Shown piece by piece: positions 7,389-14,038 of a stretch of DNA of 19,090 nt. How positions within the stretch are numbered: the stretch's first letter is position 1; the number at the start of each line of letters is the position of its first letter. Below the pieces are notes generated by a model that ran no database searches, was not told where the DNA came from, and saw only the letters and a program-made list of their open reading frames with translations. The translations under genes were made by a program, and so were the position numbers. The DNA lies in the NCBI GenBank assembly GCA_964483405.1, contig CAZABC010000040.1, forward strand, positions 1 to 19,090, given 5' to 3'. The stretch is from CAZABC01 sp964483405 (lineage in GTDB: Bacteria; Chloroflexota; Limnocylindria; Limnocylindrales; CSP1-4).

Positions 7389-7792
7389 TTGATCCCCCTC
7401 AGCAGCTCGCCCTCGAACCGGCGCTTCTCGCGCCGGATGCGGTAGGTCGTGTTCTTGAACGGCCGGAAGCGGCGCTCGATCGAGTGGCCCGACGCCTGGA
7501 CGCGGATGGCCTCGGCGCGACTCCCGGTGTTAGGGATTGATACGACGGCGGTCACCTGCCAGCGCCGGCCGGAGTGGGCGCTGGTCCGGCCGCGGACGGC
7601 GTCGCGGGTGCGTCCCGTCCAGTTCGGCATCCGCCCGGCACGGCCCAGCATCTGCGCCTTGACGTCGGCCTCGCCGGCCTCGGCCAGGCCGGCCATGAGG
7701 GCCGTGATGTTTTGGCGGAACGTCTTCTTCGAATCTCGCCGGAAGAAGTCGCCGCTGAAGTCGATGCGGTACGGGATGCCGGGAGCACTCAC
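7385..7792 (-). CDS. HK97 gp10-like head-tail joining protein (135 aa)
   Basis: A basic protein with the HK97 gp10-like layout: an N-terminal helix (KKTFRQNITALMAGLAEAGE, residues 22-41), a following helix running into PNWTGRTRDAVRGRT (56-70), then beta strands (RRWQVTAVVSIPNTG) and a basic end (YRIRREKRRFEGELLRGIK). Members act at the head-tail junction or tail completion. I place the start at GTG 7792-7790, which overlaps the TGA of the connector gene (GTGA). The long open frame upstream of it is Arg/Pro/His-rich and overlaps the connector, so it is a shadow. The strong basic charge suits contact with DNA or acidic connector surfaces (inference). Confidence 0.78.
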   Translation of the reverse strand: MSAPGIPYRIDFSGDFFRRDSKKTFRQNITALMAGLAEAGEADVKAQMLGRAGRMPNWTGRTRDAVRGRTSAHSGRRWQVTAVVSIPNTGSRAEAIRVQASGHSIERRFRPFKNTTYRIRREKRRFEGELLRGIK

Positions 7793-8685
7793 CCGACCAC
7801 CCGGCGGCGATAGTGCATGAGCACCCGGTAGACCGAGGTCGGGAGGCGATCGTAGGTCCGGCTCCCGTCGACGTTGACGATGACCGAGCCGCCGATCCCG
7901 CCGTCGGCCCGGCCGCGGTGAAGGATGACCGCTAGGTCGGCCGCCGCCGCCCCTACGTCGGCCGGCACGGCCTCCCAGCCGAATGACCCGGTAACGGTGA
8001 CGGTGTTGAGGCCGGCGTAGAACGACCCGGCCGAGGTGCTGAGCAGCTGGATGCCGGTCGCGGGCCAGCCGGGCGTCCGCTCGATGGTCGACGGGGTCAG
8101 CACAGCCTCGCTGGCCGTGATGGTCGTGTACGTCCCGCCGGTGTCGGGCTGGTCGGTGGTGGCGTAGCCGATGGCCGTGACGCTGCGGATGCCCTTGGGG
8201 ACCTCGACCCGCCGACCCGTGACGGTCGGACTGAGCAGGTAGGTCGCGGTGCCCGACGACGGCCGCGGGGCGAACCACCGCTCGGTCTCGCCCTCGATGA
8301 AGGCCGACGCCTGGCGGATGTACTCGAGGATGTTCTCGTCCTCGCTGCTGTCGGTGTAGGCGAAGCCGAGCCGCTGCTTGACGTCGTACAGCGAGCAGAG
8401 CAGCCCTCCCTCCTCGCCACCGGCCTGGAACTCGGGACCGTAATCCGTCGGGCTGGTCCCGTCGGCCTTGCTGAAGCGGACCCGGTACCAGCTCGACGTC
8501 GTGCCGGACAGGTCATAGACGGTGTAGATGCGCGTCCCGGCGACGATCGCGAAGGTCGTGACCTCGCTGAAGCCGGCGCCCCCGCCCGTCGCGCTGCGCT
8601 CGACCCGGCCGAGTGCGCCGGTGCCGAGCATGGCCGAGTTGAGCAGTTCGTCCGCGTTCTCGACCGTGATTTTGAGGATCGGCAT
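7789..8685 (-). CDS. Head-tail connector (HK97 gp6-like) with extra N-terminal beta domain (298 aa)
   Basis: Residues about 98-280 form a connector-type region: CSLYDVKQRLGFAYTDSSED, then DENILEYIRQASAFIEGETE with RWFAPRP, which is the helical signature of gp6-like adaptors that dock under the portal. Later come VEVPKGIRSVTAIGYATTD and a C-terminal helix-rich end (AAADLAVILHRGRADG). Residues 1-90 form a separate beta domain (LKITVENADELLNSAML, ATGGGAGFSEVTTFAIVAG, SSWYRVRFSKADGT) that resembles an FN3/Ig-like module and is not needed for the core fold. The ATG (8685-8683) has GGGAG upstream, spanning the end of the preceding gene, whose stop is at 8691-8689. Confidence 0.83.
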   Translation of the reverse strand: MPILKITVENADELLNSAMLGTGALGRVERSATGGGAGFSEVTTFAIVAGTRIYTVYDLSGTTSSWYRVRFSKADGTSPTDYGPEFQAGGEEGGLLCSLYDVKQRLGFAYTDSSEDENILEYIRQASAFIEGETERWFAPRPSSGTATYLLSPTVTGRRVEVPKGIRSVTAIGYATTDQPDTGGTYTTITASEAVLTPSTIERTPGWPATGIQLLSTSAGSFYAGLNTVTVTGSFGWEAVPADVGAAAADLAVILHRGRADGGIGGSVIVNVDGSRTYDRLPTSVYRVLMHYRRRVVG

Positions 8686-8688
8686 CGT

Positions 8689-10473
8689 TCAGGTGCTCCC
8701 CGTCCCGTCGGACCGTGGCGTGGTGGCGATGCTGGCGGACCGTGGCGTGGTGGCGACGCCCCGCGATCCGGGCACGGTGGCGACGCCCCGCGAGCCCGGT
8801 GAGGTTGCAAGCGACCGGCCGCCGGCGTTGATGGCGACCCCGGACGGGCCGCGCATCCCGGCGATGGCCACGCTCAGCGACAGCGCGTACATAGCCGCGC
8901 CCGCGTCGAGAAGGTCGAGGGTGATGGTCGACGCGCCCGCCGCCAGGGCCGGTGCGTACAACGTGCCAACGGCGTCGAGCAGGCCGAGCGCGATGTCGTT
9001 CTCGGTCGTCAGCGTCGGCGCGTAGACCGCCGCCGCGGCATCGAGTAGGTCGAGGGTGATGGCCTGCGGGCCGCCGAGGGTCACGACCACCGGCGCATAG
9101 AGGACCGGCCCGGCGTCGACCAGCGGCAGGACGACCAGCTGGTCGGGGATGACGTCTGGCGCGTAGACCGCCGGTGCCCCGTCGATCAGCGGCAGGACGA
9201 TGGCGTTGACCGGCGCCAGCGTCGGGGCGTACAGCGCCGGGCTCGCATCGAGCAGCCCGATGATGATGGCGACCGGCCCGACCGTCAGGGTCGGATCGTA
9301 GAGCTCGGACCCGGAGTCGAGCAGGCCGAGGGTGATGGCCTGCGTCGCCCCGCCGGGCTGCGTCAGCGTCGGGGCGTAGAGGTCGGGCGCTGCGTCGAGG
9401 AACGGGACGGTGATGGTCGCCGGGCCGACCGTCAGCGTCGGGGCGTAGAGGGTTGGCGAACCGTCGAGTGACCCGAGGTCGATGAGGTTCTTCGAGAGAA
9501 GTGTCGGTTGATAGAGCGCCGACCCAGCGTCGATAAGGCTGAGGCTGACCGTGACCGGGCCGGCCGTTAGCGTTGGGCCATACAGCGCAGGGCCAGCATC
9601 GAGCAACCCGAGGCTGATGTCGTTCTTGGGCGTCAACGTCGGGGCGTACAACGCCGGACCGGCATCGAGCAGGCCGAGGGTCACGTCCTGTGCTGCCCCG
9701 CCAGACTGCACCAACGTCGGCGCGTAGAGGGTCGGCGATGCGTCGAGGAACCCGAGGGTGATGCTCTTGACCACCCGGAGACGAGTGGTCCATGCCGCGC
9801 CGGGATCGGCGACGCTGTTCGTGCCGCTGACGACCGCTGCGGCGCTCGACGTACCGGAGGTTGCCAGCCGGTTGCAGCCGTCCGCGCTGATGTCGTTGGA
9901 GGTCGTCGACGAGAGGGCGGTGGCCGGGTACTCCGTCACCGTGTCGAAGGTCACGCCGGTCTGCGAGACGGTCGGGACGGTGAGGGTCGTGTTGTCGTTC
10001 GTGACGGCGAAGGCGTCGAGCATGTCGCCAGCGGTCGTGCTGACGTGCGTGCTCATCGTCGCCGAGTAGGACGTGGCCGCCGCGATGGCGCCGCTCGCGC
10101 CTACCGGGTCGAGCCACGTCTCGTCGGAGCCCTTCGTGTAGGTGACGGCGCAGTACGCGCCCGGCGTCGGGGCGGTCGCGTCGTCGAACTCGATGACCGG
10201 GTTCGTCTCGGACGCGCTGGTGGCGACCTTCCAGAAGACCGCGACGAGGACGCCGCCGCCGCCGTTGGATGACCCGCCGCCGCCGTTGTAATACTGGCCG
10301 AGCTTCGCCCAGCCGGACGTGTTGCAGACGGCGACGTCAGTCGTCGGGGTCGACGACTTCCAGCCCATCCGAACGATGAGCATGACCCCGGCCGCGTGCG
10401 ACGGCAGGGTGACGGTCGGGTTCCGGGTCGTCGTTGCGACCCACGCTCCTGCGGTGCCGTCAGAGATAGCCAC
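8689..10473 (-). CDS. Large repeat-containing virion surface protein, probably head fibre/decoration (594 aa)
   Basis: Residues 1-230 look like a beta-sandwich domain often found in phage structural proteins (PTVTLPSHAAGVMLIVRMG, GWAKLGQYY, VLVAVFWKVATSASETNPVI). Residues 237-535 are 13 imperfect repeats of 22-27 aa, each with a core like LGLLDAGPALYAPTLT. Residues 554-589 are four 9-residue units (GVATTPGSR type), then a short Gly/Ser/Thr end. The start is GTG at 10473-10471, overlapping the upstream gene by 14 bases, with no strong Shine-Dalgarno, so coupling is likely. There is no signal peptide. Its place between the capsid and connector genes suggests a virion protein, possibly displayed on the head. 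Another open frame across the gene is Arg/His-rich and is a shadow. Confidence 0.85.
   Translation of the reverse strand: MAISDGTAGAWVATTTRNPTVTLPSHAAGVMLIVRMGWKSSTPTTDVAVCNTSGWAKLGQYYNGGGGSSNGGGGVLVAVFWKVATSASETNPVIEFDDATAPTPGAYCAVTYTKGSDETWLDPVGASGAIAAATSYSATMSTHVSTTAGDMLDAFAVTNDNTTLTVPTVSQTGVTFDTVTEYPATALSSTTSNDISADGCNRLATSGTSSAAAVVSGTNSVADPGAAWTTRLRVVKSITLGFLDASPTLYAPTLVQSGGAAQDVTLGLLDAGPALYAPTLTPKNDISLGLLDAGPALYGPTLTAGPVTVSLSLIDAGSALYQPTLLSKNLIDLGSLDGSPTLYAPTLTVGPATITVPFLDAAPDLYAPTLTQPGGATQAITLGLLDSGSELYDPTLTVGPVAIIIGLLDASPALYAPTLAPVNAIVLPLIDGAPAVYAPDVIPDQLVVLPLVDAGPVLYAPVVVTLGGPQAITLDLLDAAAAVYAPTLTTENDIALGLLDAVGTLYAPALAAGASTITLDLLDAGAAMYALSLSVAIAGMRGPSGVAINAGGRSLATSPGSRGVATVPGSRGVATTPRSASIATTPRSDGTGST
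8707..8814 (-). repeat. Four tandem 27-bp units at the 3' end of the repeat-protein gene
   Basis: The units encode SLATSPGSR, GVATVPGSR, GVATTPRSA and SIATTPRSD (residues 554-589 of the 594-aa protein). The DNA is nearly identical between neighbouring units: the stretch at 8709-8729 recurs at 8736-8756, and the stretch at 8749-8766 recurs at 8776-8793, each 27 bp apart. This indicates recent slippage or unequal exchange. Confidence 0.85.
8869..9765 (-). repeat. Thirteen imperfect 22-27 aa coding repeats (LLDAGPALYAPTLT type)
   Basis: The repeats begin at SITLGFLDASPTLYAPTL and end at ITLDLLDAGAAMYALSLS. The near-invariant positions are Leu-(Leu/Ile/Val)-Asp, a Gly/Ala/Ser-Pro or similar, Leu/Val-Tyr and Ala-Pro; spacers vary (TVGPAT, TPKND, TQPGGATQA). 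At DNA level the units are clearly related but differ by many third-base changes, so they are older than the 27-bp tandem units that follow. The pattern suggests a stacked beta-hairpin or solenoid rod. Confidence 0.88.
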
Positions 10474-10708
10474 GAGTCAGCCCGACCCGTCGTGAAGGCC
10501 GTCCCGGCAAAAGCCGCACAGGGCGACGGAACGCCGGGTCGTTGACGTTGCCCGGTCGCTGCCGAGCGCGGCGGAGCCGCTCGCGCTCCGGGTACTCCGG
10601 ATGGGCCGCCCGCCATGCCCGGTGGCAGGCGCGGCGGTACTCGTGGTCGTGCCAGCGGCCACCCCGGCTACCGGGTCCGACCGGGAGGCGGTTTGCCCAT
10701 TCGGTCAT
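10460..10708 (-). CDS. Small basic hypothetical protein (82 aa)
   Basis: I do not recognise a function. ATG at 10708-10706 has a good GGAGAGG about five to eight bases upstream, 24 bp after the previous stop. The central part (GRWHDHEYRRACHRAWRAAH, then PEYPERERLRRARQR) is a basic helix with the look of short phage proteins related to HNH-adjacent or DNA-binding peptides. It has one Cys and several His but no paired CxxC in this frame. The C-terminal third is less convincing, and a neighbouring frame there contains a CGFC motif, so a small frameshift relative to homologues is possible. The 3' end overlaps the start of the 594-aa gene. Confidence 0.55.
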   Translation of the reverse strand: MTEWANRLPVGPGSRGGRWHDHEYRRACHRAWRAAHPEYPERERLRRARQRPGNVNDPAFRRPVRLLPGRPSRRVGLTRGYL

Positions 10709-10732
10709 CGGGCCTCTCCGGGGGCGAGGGAC

Positions 10733-11164
10733 CTAGACCTTGAAGATGCCCGAGGCGTTAAACGTCACGTTAACGTCCCCCCCGTTCGGCGTCAGTGGCA
10801 GCCCCGACGCTGTATCGAAGTAGCAGATGAGGTTGGACGTGGACGGGGTGCCGGTGTCCTTGAAGAAGACCAGCGACTCGACGGTTGCGCCGCTGACCGC
10901 CGTGAACGCGGGGGCCGGATCGGTCGTGTTGTCGAACACCCCGACGCCGGCCGAGCCGATGGTCTTGGCGGCGAGGGTGTAGGCGGTCCCGATGAGGCCG
11001 GCGTCCTGGTCGTCCCAGAAGTCGTCGTTCGCCGCATCCGGGGCGCCGTCGGCCGAGCCGTTGTCGACCAGCGCCATCTTGATCGTGTCCGCGTCGAGGT
11101 CGACCCGGGTGGCGTGCGAGCCGAGGATGCCGTTCAGGAAGGCGGCGTAGAAGCTGTTAGCCAC
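10733..11164 (-). CDS. Conserved phage structural protein, possibly head decoration or minor capsid (143 aa)
   Basis: It starts MANSFYAAFLNGILGSHATR, then VDLDADTIKMALVDNG and a 'FWDD..AG' segment, VGVFDNTTDPAPAFTAVSGA, VESLVFFKDTGTPSTSNLIC and LPLTPNGGDVNVTF near the end. This N-terminal helix plus 'DTIKmALVD' and C-terminal 'LPvTPNGGDvxVtf' layout recurs in a small family of phage virion proteins; the exact role is not settled. The start is GTG at 11164-11162, with GGAG eight bases upstream inside the preceding gene (8-bp overlap). Surrounding head genes favour a capsid-associated protein. Tail localisation cannot be excluded. Confidence 0.82.
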   Translation of the reverse strand: MANSFYAAFLNGILGSHATRVDLDADTIKMALVDNGSADGAPDAANDDFWDDQDAGLIGTAYTLAAKTIGSAGVGVFDNTTDPAPAFTAVSGATVESLVFFKDTGTPSTSNLICYFDTASGLPLTPNGGDVNVTFNASGIFKV

Positions 11165-11510
11165 GAGAGACTCCGTTCATGATGGGGATGTTGCCGAGGT
11201 CGGAGCCCACCATCGCCTGGCCACCGGGGCCGAGGGCGATCCCGATGGCCGGTGGCGCAGCGACGACGTTGGACTCGAGGAACCCGTTCAGCGCCAAGTG
11301 GCCCTTGATGCGCTGGTACAGCACGTCACCCACGATGGCGGCGCCGGTCTCGTCGAGGTTCAGATGGTGCGTCTTGAACAGATGGACCGAGCCGCAGCCT
11401 CCGAGCGCGGGTGGCGTGCAATGGTAGGGCCGGTCGTAGGGGATCGAAGGCTCGACCACCGTGAACCGGCAGTTGCGAGCGGTCGGGTGCTGGATACGGA
11501 TGCCGGCCAC
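11157..11510 (-). CDS. Hypothetical head-region protein with HPTAR / KTHHL motifs (117 aa)
   Basis: The protein begins VAGIRIQHPTARNCRFTVVE and continues with PYHCTPPALGGCG (residues 29-40), SVHLFKTHHLNLDETGAAIV (41-60) and a hydrophobic Gly/Pro-rich C-terminus (APPAIGIALGPGGQAMVG). The Cys pair (31 and 39) with nearby His residues could bind metal (inference). I recognise the layout as recurring beside actinophage capsid genes but know no function. I chose GTG at 11510-11508, which overlaps the TAG of a 10-codon mini-ORF (TAGTG). The longer open frame upstream is Arg/Pro-rich and overlaps other genes. The true N-terminus may be longer if the mini-ORF is joined by a frameshift. Confidence 0.72.
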   Translation of the reverse strand: MAGIRIQHPTARNCRFTVVEPSIPYDRPYHCTPPALGGCGSVHLFKTHHLNLDETGAAIVGDVLYQRIKGHLALNGFLESNVVAAPPAIGIALGPGGQAMVGSDLGNIPIMNGVSRG

Positions 11511-11542
11511 TACACGTAGGCCGTCGCGGTGATCGTGGCCAT
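11510..11542 (-). other. Ten-codon mini-ORF (MATITATAYV) leading into the 117-aa gene
   Basis: ATG at 11542-11540 abuts the TAG of the 67-aa gene, and its own TAG (11512-11510) overlaps the GTG of the next gene. It is either a coupling leader peptide or the detached N-terminus of the 117-aa protein, which lies one base back (-1) in frame. No slippery heptamer is present. Confidence 0.4.
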
Positions 11543-11746
11543 CTACTTGTCCCTCGGCCGGCGGACGGCCTTGTCGGCTGGGTGATGAACGGCCTTCGGC
11601 GGCGAGCCGACGGCGCGGACCGACGACTCGTCCTCGGGGCGAACGCGCTTGCCGGGCGTGTAGGCAAGGAAGGCGGCCCGGAGGTCGCCCTCCTCGACAA
11701 GACTCGCGCGGTCGGCCGTCCACCAGAGGCGGCGGTCGGCGATCAT
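11543..11746 (-). CDS. Small hypothetical protein beside the capsid gene (67 aa)
   Basis: It reads MIADRRLWWTADRASLVEEG, then DLRAAFLAYTPGKRV, and ends in a basic Lys/Arg/Pro segment (KAVHHPADKAVRRPRDK). Short proteins of this 'ADRRLxxTADR..VvEEGDxxAAFL' style recur just downstream of capsid genes in actinophages. They are of unknown function and may be head-completion or decoration peptides. The gene sits two bases after the stop of the 69-aa gene, and its stop is directly followed by the ATG of the mini-ORF, so it is part of the tightly packed head operon. No membrane segment or metal motif is visible. Confidence 0.72.
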   Translation of the reverse strand: MIADRRLWWTADRASLVEEGDLRAAFLAYTPGKRVRPEDESSVRAVGSPPKAVHHPADKAVRRPRDK

Positions 11747-11748
11747 GG

Positions 11749-11958
11749 CTACGTCTGGGTCCCGACGACCGTCCAGGTGTTGGACGCCTTAGTTCCTGTG
11801 TTGATGTAGAGCTTGGCGTTGGTGGTATCGATGCAGAGCTGGCCCTTCTCCGCGATGTTGTTGAAGTCGGTGCCCGAGGGCACGCCAGCCTTGAGGAGGA
11901 TCCGCTGGTGGGCGGCCTCGGCATCGACCGTCTGGGTGCCCTGCTCGATGGTCGGCAT
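11749..11958 (-). CDS. Small protein with fibre-like beta-hairpin motif, possible capsid decoration (69 aa)
   Basis: The first gene after the major capsid protein. Residues 1-35 are MPTIEQGTQTVDAEAAHQRI, then LLKAGVPSGTDFNN. Residues 36-69 contain KGQLCIDTTNAKLYINTGT and end NTWTVVGTQT. The 'lxIDTTNxxLYxxxG...W.VVG' hairpin is frequent in phage fibres and in trimeric decoration proteins, and a relative of it (AVDTTNGFLAVRDGSTWRG) occurs in the tail fibre of this same window. The ATG (11958-11956) follows CGGAGCCTGAACCC, an adequate Shine-Dalgarno. The function as a head fibre or decoration subunit is inference. Confidence 0.75.
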   Translation of the reverse strand: MPTIEQGTQTVDAEAAHQRILLKAGVPSGTDFNNIAEKGQLCIDTTNAKLYINTGTKASNTWTVVGTQT

Positions 11959-11997
11959 GGGTTCAGGCTCCGGTCTGCTGCGGGGGTGTGTGGATGG

Positions 11998-12014
11998 GGC
12001 CGCTTACGGCGGCC
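11998..12014 (-). terminator. Weak hairpin in the 87-bp gap after the capsid gene
   Basis: A perfect 6-bp stem GGCCGC/GCGGCC encloses a 5-base loop, about 30 nt after the capsid stop. There is no U-tract after it on either strand. It could be a leaky attenuator or a 3' end protecting the abundant capsid message, or chance in GC-rich DNA. No other feature is visible in 11959-12045. Confidence 0.2.
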
Positions 12015-12045
12015 GGTCGGGCGCGTCGCGTGCGCCAGGCTGGTA

Positions 12046-13275
12046 CTAGATGCCCGTGACGGTGCAGAAGGCCGACTCGCGGTACACCGCGAGGGCGAGG
12101 CGCCGCATGAGCGCCACGGCTACCTTACGCTCGGTGAAGTACGTGCTGTGCTCGGTCGAGACCTCGACCGTGAGGCCGGCCCGGTTGAAGACCTGCGCCC
12201 ACGGGCGGAACGACCCGACGACGCCGGTGCCGGCGGCGCCGAAGCTCGTCGTGAGCCGGACCGGGACGCCGAATAGCGGCGGGACGCCGCCCTCGGACGG
12301 GTTGCCGAGAATGTAGAGGCCGTCGGCCGTCCGGGTGAGGCGAATCTCTTCCCAGTCGGTCGGGTGGATGCAGATGGCGGTCGGCTCCGCGTCGCCGGTG
12401 ACGCGGACCTTGGTGATCGCCTTGTGGATAGCGTCGAACGTCGGGTCGGCGCCCTTGGCCTGCGTCTGGATGCCGGCCCGGTCGGTGATGCCGGAGATGT
12501 TCGGCGAGGTGCCGTCACCGGCCGCGAGCTGCGCACTGACGCGGATGGCGAGCTGGTGGGCAAGCCGGCCCTCGACGTAGGAGCGGAGCGCCGGCACGTC
12601 CGCGAGCGCCTCGCGGGTGACCGGGAGCCACGCCTGGATCGTCTCGACCGGATCGGTCGAGAGGGTGAAGTCGAGCGCCGAGTCGGTCGCGGCATTGCCC
12701 TCGGCGACGGCCGCGGCGTTGTTCGTGAAGGTCGTCTCGACGTAGTAGTCGACCGACTTGCTGTCGGTCTCGCCGGGGAGGAACAGGTCCTCAATCTGGC
12801 CGAGGTACTGCGCCGACGGGGCGATTGCCTGGCGGTCGGCCTGCGGAGCGATGTCGGCGAGGGTGAGCAGGGTCTTGTGCTCGACGTCGAGGTCGAAGCT
12901 GACCGTCCCGCGCCCGCCCTTGGCGATCCGCTCGAAGGTCGCGCGGTTCGCGTCGATGGCCGACTTGAACGCGGACTGCCAGGCGGCCTTCGTCGTGATC
13001 GACTGCGGCTTGGCGTCCTTCTGGTCGGGATTTTCGGCGGCGACGAGCCGGCCCGCCGAGGCGAGTTTCGCCTCGTTCTCGGCGGCCTTGGACTCGACGA
13101 GGAGGGCGTCCTCGTACTCCTTCTGGAGGGTGGCGATCGCGTCGTTGCGGCGGTGGAACTCCTCGATGCCCTGCGCGTCGAGGTTGTAGCCCTCGTCGGT
13201 CTTCGACGCGGCGAGCCACTCGCCGAACGCGGCGCGGTTGGCGGTCAGCTTCGCGGAGATGGCCTGGCTGTTCAT
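12046..13275 (-). CDS. Major capsid protein, HK97 fold (409 aa)
   Basis: This protein forms the icosahedral shell. Residues 1 to about 100 are charged and helical (HRRNDAIATLQKEYEDALLV), matching the scaffolding delta domain removed by the prohead protease. The mature part contains DLFLPGETDSKSVDYYVETT (E-loop region), an A/P-domain stretch with WLPVTREALADVPALRSYVE and HQLAIRVSAQLAAGDG, and the C-terminal LFGVPVRLTTSFGAAGTG, FRPWAQVFNRAGLTVEVSTE and RRLALAVYRESAF, all hallmarks of this fold. It lies just after the protease, as in HK97. The ATG (13275-13273) has AAAGGA six bases upstream, one of the better Shine-Dalgarno sites here, as befits an abundant protein. Confidence 0.95.
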   Translation of the reverse strand: MNSQAISAKLTANRAAFGEWLAASKTDEGYNLDAQGIEEFHRRNDAIATLQKEYEDALLVESKAAENEAKLASAGRLVAAENPDQKDAKPQSITTKAAWQSAFKSAIDANRATFERIAKGGRGTVSFDLDVEHKTLLTLADIAPQADRQAIAPSAQYLGQIEDLFLPGETDSKSVDYYVETTFTNNAAAVAEGNAATDSALDFTLSTDPVETIQAWLPVTREALADVPALRSYVEGRLAHQLAIRVSAQLAAGDGTSPNISGITDRAGIQTQAKGADPTFDAIHKAITKVRVTGDAEPTAICIHPTDWEEIRLTRTADGLYILGNPSEGGVPPLFGVPVRLTTSFGAAGTGVVGSFRPWAQVFNRAGLTVEVSTEHSTYFTERKVAVALMRRLALAVYRESAFCTVTGI

Positions 13276-13281
13276 TCGGGG

Positions 13282-13287
13282 TCCTTT
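13282..13287 (-). promoter_or_regulatory. Shine-Dalgarno of the major capsid gene
   Basis: AAAGGA on the minus strand, six bases before the ATG at 13275. The 22-bp gap to the protease gene is otherwise empty. Unlike most neighbours, this gene does not rely on overlap with the upstream stop. Confidence 0.6.
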
Positions 13288-13297
13288 CGGGTGTGGA

Positions 13298-14038
13298 CTA
13301 GGAGACGATGACGCCTGCCGTCCGGGCGAGGCCCAGGAGCGCCTCGACGGTCGCCGGGTCGGCGTACCGCTTCGGCGGCTCGAGCAGGTCGTCGAGGTCC
13401 GCGGTCACGGCGTAGAGGCCGTCGCGGAGGTCACCGAGGCTCACGAGGTTGGACCCCGAGAGGCCGCGGCCTTCCTTCGCACGCCACGCGGCGCGGTCGC
13501 GGGACCGATCGACGAGCGCCTTCACCTCGTCCAGGACCCGGTCGAGGTGCTCGGCATACGGCGCGTCCGCTCCCGGTGCGCCGCTCTTGATCGCGAGGGT
13601 GTGCGTGCCGACGCCGGCCCCGAGTAGGACGGGGCTGACCTCGAACACGTCGATCGACTTCAGGAGCCGGACGCTCCGGCCGTCGCGCTGGCCGTAGTCG
13701 GCGACGACGGGTTCGTACCCATACGACCACTCCTGGAGGTCGGCCATCGCCTTTACGGTGGCGTGGGCGTTCCGACCCTGCGCCGTGTCCATGAAGAACG
13801 ACCCGGTGAAGATGGCCCAGTCGCCAGCCTCGGAGATGAGGCCCTTGCCGACCGGGAGTTCGCCGTCCCATGACGTGTGCCCGTAGGCCGACATCGGGAC
13901 GGCCTTGGCCGGGAACGCGCCGGGCAGCGTGACATCGCCGTCGCGGTCGATGACGTTGAGCTGGGCGAAGGCCACGACGACCTCGCCGGTCTCGGACAGC
14001 TTGAACTCGCCGGGCGTGAACGACTTGCGGCTAGGCAT
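13298..14038 (-). CDS. Prohead protease, HK97 gp4-like (U35-type serine protease, 246 aa)
   Basis: This protease matures the capsid by removing scaffold segments. Seen: LNVIDRDGDVTLPGAF (residues 28-42), MSAYGHTSWDGELPVGKG (49-66) with the probable catalytic His54, EWSYGYEPV (103-111) with the probable catalytic Ser105, and DVFEVSPVLLGAG (130-142), the conserved strand with Glu133. The C-terminal ~90 residues (HLDRVLDEVKALVDRSRDRA) are helical, possibly a scaffold-like tail. The gene overlaps the portal stop by 8 bp and has GAGG nine bases (GAGGAA seven bases) before the ATG. Order portal-protease-capsid matches HK97. Catalytic residues are assigned by motif, not by alignment. Confidence 0.92.
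   Translation of the reverse strand: MPSRKSFTPGEFKLSETGEVVVAFAQLNVIDRDGDVTLPGAFPAKAVPMSAYGHTSWDGELPVGKGLISEAGDWAIFTGSFFMDTAQGRNAHATVKAMADLQEWSYGYEPVVADYGQRDGRSVRLLKSIDVFEVSPVLLGAGVGTHTLAIKSGAPGADAPYAEHLDRVLDEVKALVDRSRDRAAWRAKEGRGLSGSNLVSLGDLRDGLYAVTADLDDLLEPPKRYADPATVEALLGLARTAGVIVS

Noticed and set aside
8869..9765. CRISPR-like array suggested by regular repeats
   Set aside because: Units are imperfect, in frame with a continuous coding sequence, and have no conserved repeat with unique spacers.
8513..10117. 534-codon minus-strand frame inside the repeat-protein gene
   Set aside because: Arg/His-rich low-complexity translation, an out-of-frame shadow; its repeats merely mirror the coding repeats of the 594-aa protein.
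12364..13311. 315-codon plus-strand frame opposite the capsid gene
   Set aside because: Antisense shadow; the capsid frame has full family features and a good Shine-Dalgarno.
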